The notes: generated by a model not told the origin, from the letters alone. A stretch of 64,000 nt of DNA from Profundicola sp964553105 (GCA_964553105.1 CAZKJO010000001.1:32002-96001), one strand, 5' to 3'; shown: positions 8,940-17,564, counted from the first letter of the stretch. A program made the numbers and translations.

Positions 8940-9881
8940 TTAAAACACTAAATAAACAAAAGCAACGTATGCAAGCACTAAAATTAAACCATGAGGTCGA
9001 CTTAATCTGAATTTCTTGCCAATTTGAGACATGGGTAACAGGATTAAAGAAAATCCAAGCATCCACCATATATCATTTGTAATAAAACGAACATCTTCTA
9101 CCATGATAGGTTGAATAATGGCAGTAATTCCTAATACCGAAAGAATATTAAAAATATTTGACCCAACAAGGTTTCCAAAAGATATAGACCTTTCGCCTTT
9201 TATGGCTGCAATAACCGAAGCTGCCAATTCTGGAACACTGGTTCCAATGGCCACAATCGTTAATCCAATCACACTCTCTGGAACATTAAAGCTAATCGCA
9301 ATATTCTTAGCACTATTAACCAATAACTCCGAGCCCAACCATAAACCTGCTGCACCGATGATTAAGTAGAAAAATATAATTATCCATTTCTCATAAACTT
9401 TAGTTCGTTTTTGAGTCACCGAAGAATAAGAGGGCTTTTGAGTTTTAATTAAAAAGTATAAAAACAAGCTTAAAAATAAATTAAATACAATCCCATGCCA
9501 TCTCAATATACCATTATAGTATATCAAGAAAAACATTGCCATAAGGGTAGATATAATCAAGAAAATCCAATCAGTTTTAAAGAACTTACGTGGAATGTTT
9601 ATGGGAGAAATAAGTAACGTAACACCCAAAACCAATCCTATGTTGGCTACATTAGAACCTATAACATTTCCTAAAGCAATTCCAGAAGAGCCAACCAATG
9701 CGGCTTTAATACTCACAATTAATTCAGGCATTGAGGTTGCAAATGAAACGACTGTAAGCCCAATCATCATAGAAGACATTCCTAATCTTGACGCCAATGC
9801 AACAGAAGACTTTAGTAGCCAATTTCCGCCTAATACAAGTAATCCGAAACCAGCTATTAATAATAGAATGTCTAAAAGCAT
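8940..9881 (-). CDS. yrbG: calcium/sodium antiporter, CaCA family (YrbG-like)
   Basis: An inner-membrane cation exchanger of 313 residues, the usual size for bacterial YrbG/NCX proteins. It has the two inverted alpha repeats that form the ion pathway: VVSFATSMPELIVS with GNVIGSNVANIG in the first half, and VAIGTSVPELAAS with GNLVGSNIFNIL in the second. About ten membrane helices are evident. The exchanged ions are inferred from the family. A TATATTTG -7 box lies 26 bases upstream. It is divergent from icmF, with about 205 bases between them. Confidence 0.93.
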   Translation of the reverse strand: MLLDILLLIAGFGLLVLGGNWLLKSSVALASRLGMSSMMIGLTVVSFATSMPELIVSIKAALVGSSGIALGNVIGSNVANIGLVLGVTLLISPINIPRKFFKTDWIFLIISTLMAMFFLIYYNGILRWHGIVFNLFLSLFLYFLIKTQKPSYSSVTQKRTKVYEKWIIIFFYLIIGAAGLWLGSELLVNSAKNIAISFNVPESVIGLTIVAIGTSVPELAASVIAAIKGERSISFGNLVGSNIFNILSVLGITAIIQPIMVEDVRFITNDIWWMLGFSLILLPMSQIGKKFRLSRPHGLILVLAYVAFVYLVF

Positions 9882-9906
9882 AAAGAATCTGTTTTGATAT
9901 ATAATG

Positions 9907-9914
9907 CAAATATA
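9907..9914 (-). promoter_or_regulatory. -7 box of yrbG
   Basis: TATATTTG on the minus strand, 26 bases before the ATG. The remainder of the divergent space up to icmF holds no other clear element; a full -7 box for icmF was not found. Confidence 0.45.
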
Positions 9915-10086
9915 GGGTGTTTAGAAAGCTTATCTTTAAAAGCACCTCAATAGAATTGATCATTGGATAAAAAATTTAATTAATCTGAGAATTTCAATCT
10001 GTTCATCTTGTTTCGTAAGCTTCTCGTCTTGTTATCCTTAAAAACCCAAAAAATTCCTTAATTTTACCTACTTCAAAGTAAAGTTT

Positions 10087-13000
10087 ATGAGTACAGCAAC
10101 AGATACTAAGAAATCTAAAGATAACAATCATATTTATTCGCCTAAAAACCATATTCGTATGGTAACTGCGGCCGCGTTATTTGATGGGCATGATGCAGCT
10201 ATTAATATCATGCGACGCATCATTCAGCGAACAGGTGTAGAGGTAATTCATTTGGGGCATGATCGCTCGGTAGATGAAGTAGTGAATTGTGCTATACAAG
10301 AGGATGCACAGGCCATTGCAATGACATCTTACCAAGGAGGACACAATGAGTACTTCAAATACATGTATGATTTACTAAACGAAAAAGGTGCTGGACACAT
10401 CAAGATTTTTGGTGGCGGTGGTGGTGTTATTCTACCAGAAGAAATCAAGGATTTGATGGATTATGGTATCGGTAGAATTTATTCTCCAGATGATGGTCGT
10501 GAATTAGGTCTACAAGGCATGATCAACGATATGGTAGAAAGATCAGACTTTGCAACAGGAGAAGAATTATCTTCTGAAATGATTTCTAGATTATCTACGC
10601 ATAACATGGTTGATGTTGCGCATAGTATCTCAGCTATCGAAAACAATCCTGAAAAGTTTGAAAGTTTAATTAAAGAAATCGAAAAGAAAGCCAATGCACA
10701 TGAAACCAAGAACATTCCAGTAATTGGGATTACAGGCACAGGTGGAGCTGGTAAATCATCTTTAGTGGATGAAGTAGTTCGGAGATTCTTAATGAATTTC
10801 CCTGATAAGAAGATTGGAATTATTTCTGTTGACCCAACCAAACGTAAGACTGGTGGTGCATTATTAGGTGATAGAATTAGAATGAACTCTATCAACCACC
10901 CTAATGTTTATATGCGCTCGATGGCGACGCGTTCGGCTAACGCATCGATTTCTAAGCATGTAGCACCTGCCTTAGATGTTTTAAAAGTTGCTGGTTTTGA
11001 TTTGATTATTCTTGAAACATCGGGAATTGGACAAAGTGGCGCTGAAGTTTTAGAATATTCAGATTTACCTATCTATGTAATGACGCCAGAATATGGTGCA
11101 GCGACTCAATTAGAGAAAATTGATATGCTTGACTTTGCAGAGTTGGTAGTTGTAAATAAAACGGATAAAAAAGGGGCTCTAGATGCCCTACGCGATGTTA
11201 AGAAACAATACCAAAGAAATCACGAATTGTTTATGCAATCTCCTGATGAAATGCCGGTATATGCAACTCGTGCTTCTCAGTTTAATGATCACGGAACTAA
11301 CGAATTCTATGCAGCATTAATTGCAAAAGTAAATGAACTAACAAATAATAAGTTCAATGCTGAGTTATTTCATGCGGCAGAAGCTGAAGAGAACTTATTC
11401 ATCATTCCGCCCAGAAGACAAAGGTATTTATCTGAAATTGGTGAAGAGTCCCAACGCTATGAAACTTGGGTAAAAAACCAAACTGAATTAGCTGATAAGC
11501 TTTATGCTATTAAAAAGACTTTAGACTTGGTTGAGAATAAGGAGCTGAAGCTAGATAGCGATTCTCTTTCTGCTAAATTCGAAGATTTAAAAGAAGATTT
11601 AGATAAGGACAACTGGAAAACATTAGAAGGTTGGGAAGACGAGAAAAAGCGTTACAAAGCAGACGAATATATTTTCAAGGTTCGAGACAAGGAAATTAAA
11701 ATTAAGACGCATACTGAGTCTCTTTCTCATACACAAATTCCAAAAGTTTGTTTACCAAAATATAAAGCTTGGGGTGATGTTCTAACTTGGGTATTAAGAG
11801 AAAATGTTCCAGGGAAATTCCCTTACACAGCAGGTATTTATCCTTTTAAACGCGAAGGTGAAGACCCAACCAGAATGTTTGCTGGTGAAGGTGGGCCAGA
11901 GCGTACCAACAAACGTTTCCATTATGTGAGTTTAGGAATGCCATCAAAGAGATTATCTACGGCATTTGACTCGGTAACTCTATACGGTCAAGATCCAGGT
12001 GAGCGTCCTGATATTTATGGTAAAATTGGTAATGCTGGGGTTTCGATTGCAACTTTAGATGATGCTAAAAAACTTTATTCAGGTTTTGATTTAAGCAATC
12101 CCATCACCTCTGTTTCTATGACCATTAATGGTCCGGCAGCTATGTTGTTAGGCTTCTTTATGAACGCAGCCATTGATCAAAATTGTGAGAAATTCATTAA
12201 AGAAAATGGATTAGAAGATAAAGTTGAGGCAAAACTTAAAGAGAAATTCGACGATAATGGATTAGAAAGGCCAACTTATCAGGGGGATTTACCTCAAGGG
12301 AATGACGGTCTTGGGCTTATGTTATTAGGTTTAACAGGAGACGAGGTTTTAGAGGCAGACGATTACACCCGAATAAAAGAAGAGACTTTAAAACAAGTTC
12401 GTGGAACGGTTCAAGCAGATATTTTAAAAGAGGATCAAGCACAAAATACGTGTATTTTCTCTACCGAATTCGCTTTAAAATTAATGGGAGATGTTCAGCA
12501 GTACTTCATCGACGAAGGTGTTAGAAACTTCTACTCCGTATCTATTTCTGGTTACCATATTGCAGAGGCTGGAGCTAATCCAATTACACAATTAGCATTT
12601 ACCTTAGCCAACGGGTTTACTTATGTTGAATACTACTTAAGTCGAGGAATGGACATCAACAAATTTGCTCCAAACTTATCGTTCTTCTTCTCTAATGGTA
12701 TCGATGCAGAATATGCTGTGATTGGACGAGTTGCAAGACGTATTTGGGCAAAAGCAATGCGTAATAAATACGAAGCTAATGAGCGTTCACAAATGTTGAA
12801 ATACCATATTCAAACAAGTGGTAGATCATTACATGCACAAGAAATAGATTTCAACGATATTAGAACTACGCTACAAGCCTTGTACGCGATTTACGACAAC
12901 TGTAATTCGTTACACACCAATGCTTATGATGAAGCTATCACAACGCCTACCGAAGCAAGTGTACGTCGTGCCATGGCAATTCAGTTGATCATCAACAAAG

Positions 13001-13500
13001 AACTAGGTTTAGCTAAAAATGAAAACCCTATTCAAGGTGCATTTATCATAGAAGAATTAACCGATTTGGTGGAAGAAGCAGTTTATGCGGAATTCGATAG
13101 AATTACAGATCGTGGTGGAGTTTTAGGTGCTATGGAAACTATGTATCAGCGAGGTAAGATTCAAGAAGAGAGTTTATACTACGAACATTTGAAGCATACA
13201 GGCGAATTCCCAATTATTGGGGTGAATACGTTCTTGAGTAAAGATGGTTCGCCGACGGTAACGCCAGGTGAAGTAATTCGTTCTACAGAAGAAGAAAAAC
13301 AATACCAGATTACCGCTTTAAATAATTATCATAAAGCAAACGAAGAAAAAGCAGCTAAAGCTATTGAAGATTTAAAATCAACGGCACTACACAATGATAA
13401 TATATTTGACGCTTTAATGGAAACAACCAAATATTGCTCATTAGGAGAAATCACACACTCTCTATATGAGATTGGAGGTAGATACAGAAGAAATATGTAA
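10087..13500 (+). CDS. icmF: fused isobutyryl-CoA-type mutase with G-protein chaperone (IcmF)
   Basis: An adenosylcobalamin-dependent acyl-CoA mutase, 1137 residues, with all three IcmF parts in one chain. Residues about 22-150 are the B12-binding domain with DGHDAA (33-38), whose His replaces the B12 base, and a GGGGG loop (109-113). Residues about 205-430 are a MeaI-type GTPase with Walker A GTGGAGKSS (217-225), SVDPTKRKTGGALLGDR and NKTD; it loads and guards the cofactor. The rest is the TIM-barrel mutase domain. The active-site stretch TAGIYPFKR matches IcmF enzymes rather than the AGPYATMY-type stretch of methylmalonyl-CoA mutase, so isobutyryl/butyryl-CoA or a related branched acyl-CoA is the likely substrate. 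No acyl-CoA dehydrogenase is adjacent. Annotation pipelines often call this protein simply methylmalonyl-CoA mutase. Confidence 0.94.
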   Translation: MSTATDTKKSKDNNHIYSPKNHIRMVTAAALFDGHDAAINIMRRIIQRTGVEVIHLGHDRSVDEVVNCAIQEDAQAIAMTSYQGGHNEYFKYMYDLLNEKGAGHIKIFGGGGGVILPEEIKDLMDYGIGRIYSPDDGRELGLQGMINDMVERSDFATGEELSSEMISRLSTHNMVDVAHSISAIENNPEKFESLIKEIEKKANAHETKNIPVIGITGTGGAGKSSLVDEVVRRFLMNFPDKKIGIISVDPTKRKTGGALLGDRIRMNSINHPNVYMRSMATRSANASISKHVAPALDVLKVAGFDLIILETSGIGQSGAEVLEYSDLPIYVMTPEYGAATQLEKIDMLDFAELVVVNKTDKKGALDALRDVKKQYQRNHELFMQSPDEMPVYATRASQFNDHGTNEFYAALIAKVNELTNNKFNAELFHAAEAEENLFIIPPRRQRYLSEIGEESQRYETWVKNQTELADKLYAIKKTLDLVENKELKLDSDSLSAKFEDLKEDLDKDNWKTLEGWEDEKKRYKADEYIFKVRDKEIKIKTHTESLSHTQIPKVCLPKYKAWGDVLTWVLRENVPGKFPYTAGIYPFKREGEDPTRMFAGEGGPERTNKRFHYVSLGMPSKRLSTAFDSVTLYGQDPGERPDIYGKIGNAGVSIATLDDAKKLYSGFDLSNPITSVSMTINGPAAMLLGFFMNAAIDQNCEKFIKENGLEDKVEAKLKEKFDDNGLERPTYQGDLPQGNDGLGLMLLGLTGDEVLEADDYTRIKEETLKQVRGTVQADILKEDQAQNTCIFSTEFALKLMGDVQQYFIDEGVRNFYSVSISGYHIAEAGANPITQLAFTLANGFTYVEYYLSRGMDINKFAPNLSFFFSNGIDAEYAVIGRVARRIWAKAMRNKYEANERSQMLKYHIQTSGRSLHAQEIDFNDIRTTLQALYAIYDNCNSLHTNAYDEAITTPTEASVRRAMAIQLIINKELGLAKNENPIQGAFIIEELTDLVEEAVYAEFDRITDRGGVLGAMETMYQRGKIQEESLYYEHLKHTGEFPIIGVNTFLSKDGSPTVTPGEVIRSTEEEKQYQITALNNYHKANEEKAAKAIEDLKSTALHNDNIFDALMETTKYCSLGEITHSLYEIGGRYRRNM

Positions 13501-13524
13501 TTCTTTGTTTTAAAAACTAGCTAT

Positions 13525-13562
13525 AAATGGTCACGTATTTGTTAAAGTATATGGCCATTTTT
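13525..13562 (+). terminator. probable terminator after icmF
   Basis: The 8-bp stem AAATGGTC (13525-13532) / GGCCATTT (13553-13560), with one G-U pair, is followed by a short T run. The loop is rather large (20 bases), so this is moderate support only. Confidence 0.5.
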
Positions 13563-13643
13563 AATATCCAATTTATCCATAAAATTCATGTAAACTCTTG
13601 ATACAAATTAATTTGTTATCTTTAAGGATAATTTTTTATAAAA

Positions 13644-13916
13644 ATGACAATCAAAATTACGGTGAAGGGCAAAGTACAAGGTGTTTTCTTTAGAGACACT
13701 TCCAAAGAAATTGCCGACAACATGAACATTAGAGGAACTGTTGAGAATCTCAATAATGGCGATGTGGAAATTTTAGCACAAGGCAAGAGGAAAAATTTAA
13801 AAGAATTTTTAAAATGGTGTGATGAAGGTCCTGAAGATGCAGAGGTTAAAGAAGTGACCTGGAAAGAGATACCTAATTCTAATTTCTTAAAGAATTTTAT
13901 TATCAAACGCTGGTAA
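13644..13916 (+). CDS. acyP: acylphosphatase
   Basis: Hydrolyses carboxyl-phosphate bonds such as acetyl-phosphate-type mixed anhydrides. It is a small cytosolic protein of 90 residues, the typical length. The family motif GKVQGVFFRD carries the phosphate-binding loop and the catalytic Arg17; the catalytic Asn is N35 in GTVENLNNGDVEI. It stands alone between icmF and a strong bidirectional terminator. A near-consensus -7 (TATCTTTA) lies about 17 bases upstream of the ATG. Confidence 0.95.
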   Translation: MTIKITVKGKVQGVFFRDTSKEIADNMNIRGTVENLNNGDVEILAQGKRKNLKEFLKWCDEGPEDAEVKEVTWKEIPNSNFLKNFIIKRW

Positions 13917-13933
13917 TTCCAAGCGTATAAAAC

Positions 13934-13980
13934 AAAAAAACCTGTAAAGACTAAAATGTCTTTACAGGTTTTTACTTTTT
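13934..13980. terminator. bidirectional terminator between acyP and the SDR gene
   Basis: The perfect 11-bp stem CCTGTAAAGAC (13941-13951) / GTCTTTACAGG (13958-13968) has a 6-base loop. It is flanked by seven A on the left and a T-rich tract on the right, so it can stop transcription from both converging genes. Confidence 0.9.
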
Positions 13981-13993
13981 TATAACTCCAGAA

Positions 13994-14710
13994 TTATTTC
14001 TTTAAATCCGGTCTTGTTGGTCTTACCTCTATTTTACTTGGCAAGGTACGAGGATGCATTTGCAATAAGTCCCAAACTAACTTACCAATATCTTCTGGTT
14101 GAATTTTCCAAGCGTCTTTCTCAGACGGTTCATGGTTGTTAAATTCTGATTTCACCGAACCTGGCATAATCGTAGACACCTTAATATTATGTTCTCTTAA
14201 GTCTAACATAGCAGCTTGCGTAAAGCCAACGACACCAAATTTAGAAGCATTATATCCTGCTCCATTGGCAAAGAAATTCGTTCCAGCCAAACTTGCTAAA
14301 GTCATATAATAACCTTCTGATTTTTTCAACGCCTCAAAACTTGCTTTCAAAGTATGAAAACAACCTGTTAGATTGGTTTCAATCATCTGCTTCCATTTAT
14401 CAATTTCCAATTCATAAACTGGCGCAAAATGCCCAACACCTGCATTCGCTAATACAACATCTAACTGACCAAATTTTTCGATGATTTGCTCAACAGCCTT
14501 TTGTTCATCTTCATACTTGGTGACATCCGAAGATATTCCCAAAACTTTAGAATCATCTGAACTTAATTTTTTGGCCGCTTCTAGAGCCGTTTCTAATTTT
14601 CTACCAGAAATCGCAACACGCATTCCTTTCTCTAATAAAATTTGAGCAACTCCAAAACCAATTCCGTGAGTTCCTCCTGTAATGTAAGCTACTTTATTTT
14701 TGTAATCCAT
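13994..14710 (-). CDS. SDR family NAD(P)-dependent oxidoreductase
   Basis: A classical short-chain dehydrogenase of about 238 residues. Rossmann motif TGGTHGIG near the N-terminus, NAGVG in the middle, catalytic Ser in LASLAG, and the YNASK catalytic pair (Y-x-x-x-K). The substrate cannot be told from sequence; general 3-ketoacyl/sorbitol-type SDRs are closest by look. I start it at the ATG giving MDYKNKVAYITGG (14708-14710), directly before the first beta strand; an in-frame ATG at 14761 would add 17 residues with no family counterpart. Confidence 0.9.
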   Translation of the reverse strand: MDYKNKVAYITGGTHGIGFGVAQILLEKGMRVAISGRKLETALEAAKKLSSDDSKVLGISSDVTKYEDEQKAVEQIIEKFGQLDVVLANAGVGHFAPVYELEIDKWKQMIETNLTGCFHTLKASFEALKKSEGYYMTLASLAGTNFFANGAGYNASKFGVVGFTQAAMLDLREHNIKVSTIMPGSVKSEFNNHEPSEKDAWKIQPEDIGKLVWDLLQMHPRTLPSKIEVRPTRPDLKK

Positions 14711-14806
14711 AAGGTTTATTTTAAAAATATGAATTGAACATAACTTCAAAAACCTCTCCAATACTGATCAACTGACTATAAGTCCACTTTATGATTTCGT
14801 TCGAAT

Positions 14807-14851
14807 AAAAATGACGCCACAGAATTGAACATATTAAATTCCATGGCGCCA
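14807..14851 (-). terminator. terminator after the lipoprotein/sigma/barrel operon
   Basis: On the minus strand a long hairpin forms between TGGCGCCA (14844-14851) and TGGCGTCA (14812-14819, read on minus), extended inward by GGAATT/AATTC-type pairing. It is followed by five T. It lies 44 bases after the barrel gene's stop codon. Confidence 0.75.
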
Positions 14852-14894
14852 AAGTATTAAAACAAAAAAGTATAAATGCAGGTCTTCTAATTTT

Positions 14895-16322
14895 TTATAA
14901 TCCTATCGTCAAACCAGCATTTACAGCTAATAAATAAGGTTGAACTTCATCGTTAGCAGTAACCGTATTAATCATATAACGTACTTGTGGCTCTACGTTC
15001 GCAGAAATCTTATCGCTAAGCTTATAATCTAATTTAACACCAGCATTGGCAGAAAACGAAACAGATTTCATATTGGTTGATTCAGCAAAAAGTGAGTTTT
15101 GTTCAGCTAAATAAACATCGTTCTTATTTAAAAACAAGGTACTCAACCCTCCTGTAGCTGCCATATTCATTTTTTTATTATCTGTCAATTGATACTCCAC
15201 CTCCACAGGCACTTCAATAAATTGAAGTTCATGAGAAATACCTTCTCTCATTCTCTTACCTGCATCTAATTCATTGGCAGCATAGGTAGATGTTGCTTGT
15301 CGATGATCCGATAAATCAACGCCTAAATTGGAATGACTTTTCAAATTATAACGAATCTGACCATCCATTGTATTCACGCTTAGCGGAACATCGTAGGTTT
15401 CTTGCTGAAAATCAATTATACCAAGACCTGCTCGCATTTTTAAACGATCATTCACTTTATAAGAAGCCTTAGCCCCATAAGAAGTGGCTAATTTATTTTC
15501 AATTTTTAACGCATTATACTCTGGTGCAATTAAACTTGCCTCATTGAAACTCCCCAAGTAAGCTGCACCTGCATAAGGAGAAATTTCAAAGCTTTTTCTC
15601 TTTCTTGGTTTTAATTCTTCTACATTATTTTGATTCTCATCTTCTCCCAACAAATTTAAATCTGATACATTAGAAGCATGTAAATCATTCCATGTCTTAT
15701 TTGCCTGACTAGCATTATTAGTCTGCTTTCTAAAGGGTGAGATCAAAGCCGCTAAAGTGTTCACACGTCGTTTTGGAAAAATATCAAAATTCACATTCTT
15801 AGCATTATTTTTCTCCTGAAGCTCTGAATCTGTCCATAAACTAGCAAAGAAATTCATCACTTTATTTCCTCTCAAAACACTATTTGAATTATCTTTCATC
15901 TGAACAAGATTATTACCTGGTTGTATACCAGCATTATGAGTATATCCACTATCATTCATAGTAGACTGCTTCCACTCCTCTACATGATTATCAATCTTTA
16001 AATCGGAAGCATCCTTCGAGTTATGTATATCACTATTTAAAGTTTCAGCCCCTGATTGAGTAGACTTTACAATTGAACTTTCTGTATTTTGAAGATTTGA
16101 TTTGTTAAGTTCATCCAGGTCAAATGGATTTGACAACCAAATACCTACCGCCACAAAAGCAGGAATCAAAACAGCTGCTATACTTAGCCATTTAGCCCAT
16201 GGTTTAGCCTTTGGTTTTTGGTTTTGCAAAGCAGATGAAATATGATCCCACGCAATTGGCGAGGGTTGCATCTCATGGTGTTGCAAGCTTTCTTTTATTT
16301 TATTTTCAAATTTATCTTGCAT
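14895..16322 (-). CDS. anti-sigma-like membrane anchor fused to outer-membrane beta-barrel domain
   Basis: A 475-residue protein in three parts. Residues 1-42 are a short cytoplasmic segment (FENKIKESLQHHEMQPSPIAWDHISSAL) resembling the N-termini of Bacteroidota anti-sigma-like proteins. Residues about 46-65 are one membrane helix (WLSIAAVLIPAFVAVGIWL). About 170 low-complexity N/S/K-rich residues follow. Residues about 243-475 form a beta-rich domain with alternating aromatic/hydrophobic strands (FEISPYAGAAYLG, HELQFIEVPVEVEYQL, LLAVNAGLTIGL) typical of Bacteroidota OMP_b-brl proteins. The start is 1 base after the sigma-factor stop (TAA-A-ATG), implying coupled translation. No separate anti-sigma gene exists nearby, so I infer that this protein regulates the sigma factor. 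How one chain would span both membranes is open. Confidence 0.75.
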   Translation of the reverse strand: MQDKFENKIKESLQHHEMQPSPIAWDHISSALQNQKPKAKPWAKWLSIAAVLIPAFVAVGIWLSNPFDLDELNKSNLQNTESSIVKSTQSGAETLNSDIHNSKDASDLKIDNHVEEWKQSTMNDSGYTHNAGIQPGNNLVQMKDNSNSVLRGNKVMNFFASLWTDSELQEKNNAKNVNFDIFPKRRVNTLAALISPFRKQTNNASQANKTWNDLHASNVSDLNLLGEDENQNNVEELKPRKRKSFEISPYAGAAYLGSFNEASLIAPEYNALKIENKLATSYGAKASYKVNDRLKMRAGLGIIDFQQETYDVPLSVNTMDGQIRYNLKSHSNLGVDLSDHRQATSTYAANELDAGKRMREGISHELQFIEVPVEVEYQLTDNKKMNMAATGGLSTLFLNKNDVYLAEQNSLFAESTNMKSVSFSANAGVKLDYKLSDKISANVEPQVRYMINTVTANDEVQPYLLAVNAGLTIGL

Positions 16323-16323
16323 T

Positions 16324-16878
16324 TTAGGCTATATTGGTTTTAACATATTTTTTTTTTAGCTCTTTTCTTAGCCAAGCTTTGGCACGCGAAAGATTTGATT
16401 TAGAAGTTCCTACAGAAATATTTAAAGATTCAGCAATCTCTGCATGCGTATAATTTTCTACAACATACATATTGAAAACTAATCTATATTGATCTGGTAG
16501 TTCTTGTATGGTTGAAATCAACTCATCATTAGAATAAGGTAATTCAACTTCTTCTTCCTCTTCTAATTCTTGTTCTTGGTAAATCTGTGGATTATCCGTT
16601 ACAATCGTCAAACGTTTACTCCTGAATTTATCCATGCATTTATTGACCATTATTCGCCTTAGCCATCCTTCAAAAGAACCATCTCCATTGTAAGAATCTA
16701 TCTTTTGAAAAGCTTTGATAAAGGCTTCCTGAAAAGTATCCTGCGCATCATCTCTACAATGGGAATAACGCATACATACTGCGAACATGACAGATGAAAA
16801 TCTTTCATATATCTCGCTTTGTGCTTTCGGATCATTCCGTTTACAGCGTTCAATCAGTATGTTAAGATCGGATTTCAG
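16324..16878 (-). CDS. ECF-type RNA polymerase sigma factor, probable CTG start
   Basis: An extracytoplasmic-function sigma-70 factor. Region 2 contains AVCMRYSHCRDDAQDTFQEAFIKAF and GSFEGWLRRIMVNKCMDKFRS; region 4 contains LPDQYRLVFNMYVVENYTHAEIAESLNISVGTSKSNLSRAKAWLR. The first ATG in frame (16788) would cut off the start of region 2. The frame stays open and clearly coding upstream, giving KSDLNILIERCKRNDPKAQ and then SEIYERF, the conserved ECF N-terminus. No ATG, GTG or TTG exists between the preceding in-frame TGA and 16788. A CTG at 16876-16878 yields a 184-residue protein of normal length and is my choice; ATT or ATA nearby are alternatives. It begins 17 bases after the lipoprotein stop codon and is coupled to the barrel gene downstream. 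Confidence 0.85.
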   Translation of the reverse strand: MKSDLNILIERCKRNDPKAQSEIYERFSSVMFAVCMRYSHCRDDAQDTFQEAFIKAFQKIDSYNGDGSFEGWLRRIMVNKCMDKFRSKRLTIVTDNPQIYQEQELEEEEEVELPYSNDELISTIQELPDQYRLVFNMYVVENYTHAEIAESLNISVGTSKSNLSRAKAWLRKELKKKYVKTNIA

Positions 16879-16895
16879 ATAACAGAATTCAGTGA

Positions 16896-17306
16896 TTAAC
16901 GAATATAAATCTCTTTTGTCAAGAAAACATCTTCATTGGTTTCTTCGTCTACACCAGCCCAGAATCTAAAGTTGTACCAACCTCTTGTTTGTGGCATAAA
17001 GTAAAAAGACGGTCCAATCACAGATTCTGCACCACATTCAGAATCATCAAATCTCACAAACCAAGCCGTCACAGTTCTCTCATTCCCTACAATATCATAT
17101 CCATGCGTTTGAAAATTCTCACAATCCTGATATAATTTTGTATAAGTTTTTATCTCCACTCTTTGGTTTAACATTGCCGTATCGGGCATAGAAATACTAT
17201 CAATCCCACGTCCAACATAGTGAAAACTAGAATGTGCATCGTCATCGCTACAAGACCACAAGGTCAGCACTGTGAATAAAATACCAATGATCCAAAAATT
17301 TCTCAT
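16896..17306 (-). CDS. surface-type lipoprotein, unknown function
   Basis: About 136 residues. The signal peptide MRNFWIIGILFTVLTLWSC ends in a lipobox with the Cys followed by SDDDA, the acidic export signal seen on surface lipoproteins of Bacteroidota. The remainder is beta-rich with several aromatic residues and two further cysteines (YQDCENF and SECGAES) that could form a disulfide. I recognise no domain. The start is set at the ATG opening the signal peptide (17304-17306); an upstream in-frame ATG at 17366 adds a non-signal stretch. It is the first gene of the lipoprotein/sigma/barrel operon; a TAACTTTG -7 box lies upstream. Confidence 0.75.
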   Translation of the reverse strand: MRNFWIIGILFTVLTLWSCSDDDAHSSFHYVGRGIDSISMPDTAMLNQRVEIKTYTKLYQDCENFQTHGYDIVGNERTVTAWFVRFDDSECGAESVIGPSFYFMPQTRGWYNFRFWAGVDEETNEDVFLTKEIYIR

Positions 17307-17382
17307 TTTATTTATTTTATTAAATATTTTAGGTTTTCTACAAGTTAGACGCCCATTTAAATTCAAGGTTGCGTATAGTTTT

Positions 17383-17390
17383 CAAAGTTA
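17383..17390 (-). promoter_or_regulatory. -7 box of the lipoprotein/sigma/barrel operon
   Basis: TAACTTTG on the minus strand, 76 bases before the lipoprotein ATG, matching TAnnTTTG. No good -33 element is seen. A GC-rich element lies directly upstream. Confidence 0.45.
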
Positions 17391-17399
17391 TTTTTCTTT

Positions 17400-17460
17400 G
17401 GGCGCTTTATCTGGCTATTCGCTGCAATCCAGAGTGCGCTCCGCTCCTAAACTTTATCCC
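17400..17460. repeat. GC-rich intergenic element, REP-like
   Basis: This 61-base stretch is much richer in G+C than the surrounding intergenic DNA. It contains GGGCGCTTTATCTGGC, TTCGCTGCAATCC and GTGCGCTCCGCTCC. It carries no credible ORF. From memory, similar strings recur between genes in some Flavobacteriia genomes, which is why I call it repeat-like. Only one copy is in this window, so repetition cannot be shown here. Confidence 0.4.
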
Positions 17461-17532
17461 ATATAAATATACTCAAAGTCCATTAGAAAGCATGCAAAAC
17501 CATCTATTATCTTAATATAAATGATTTTTTCC

Positions 17533-17564
17533 AATAAAAAAAAGCCCTGATTTCTCAGAGCTTT
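17533..17564 (-). terminator. intrinsic terminator after rho
   Basis: On the minus strand AAAGCTCTGA pairs with TCAGGGCTTT (one G-U pair) across a 4-base loop, followed by a run of T. It lies 30 bases after the rho stop codon. Confidence 0.85.

Noticed and set aside
9724..9963. Minus-strand open frame overlapping the start of the Ca/Na antiporter
   Set aside because: It is out of frame with a well-recognised gene, begins upstream of the antiporter's -7 box and resembles nothing.
13622..13906. Minus-strand open frame antisense to acylphosphatase
   Set aside because: It is the reverse shadow of a complete, recognisable acyP and has no homologous look.
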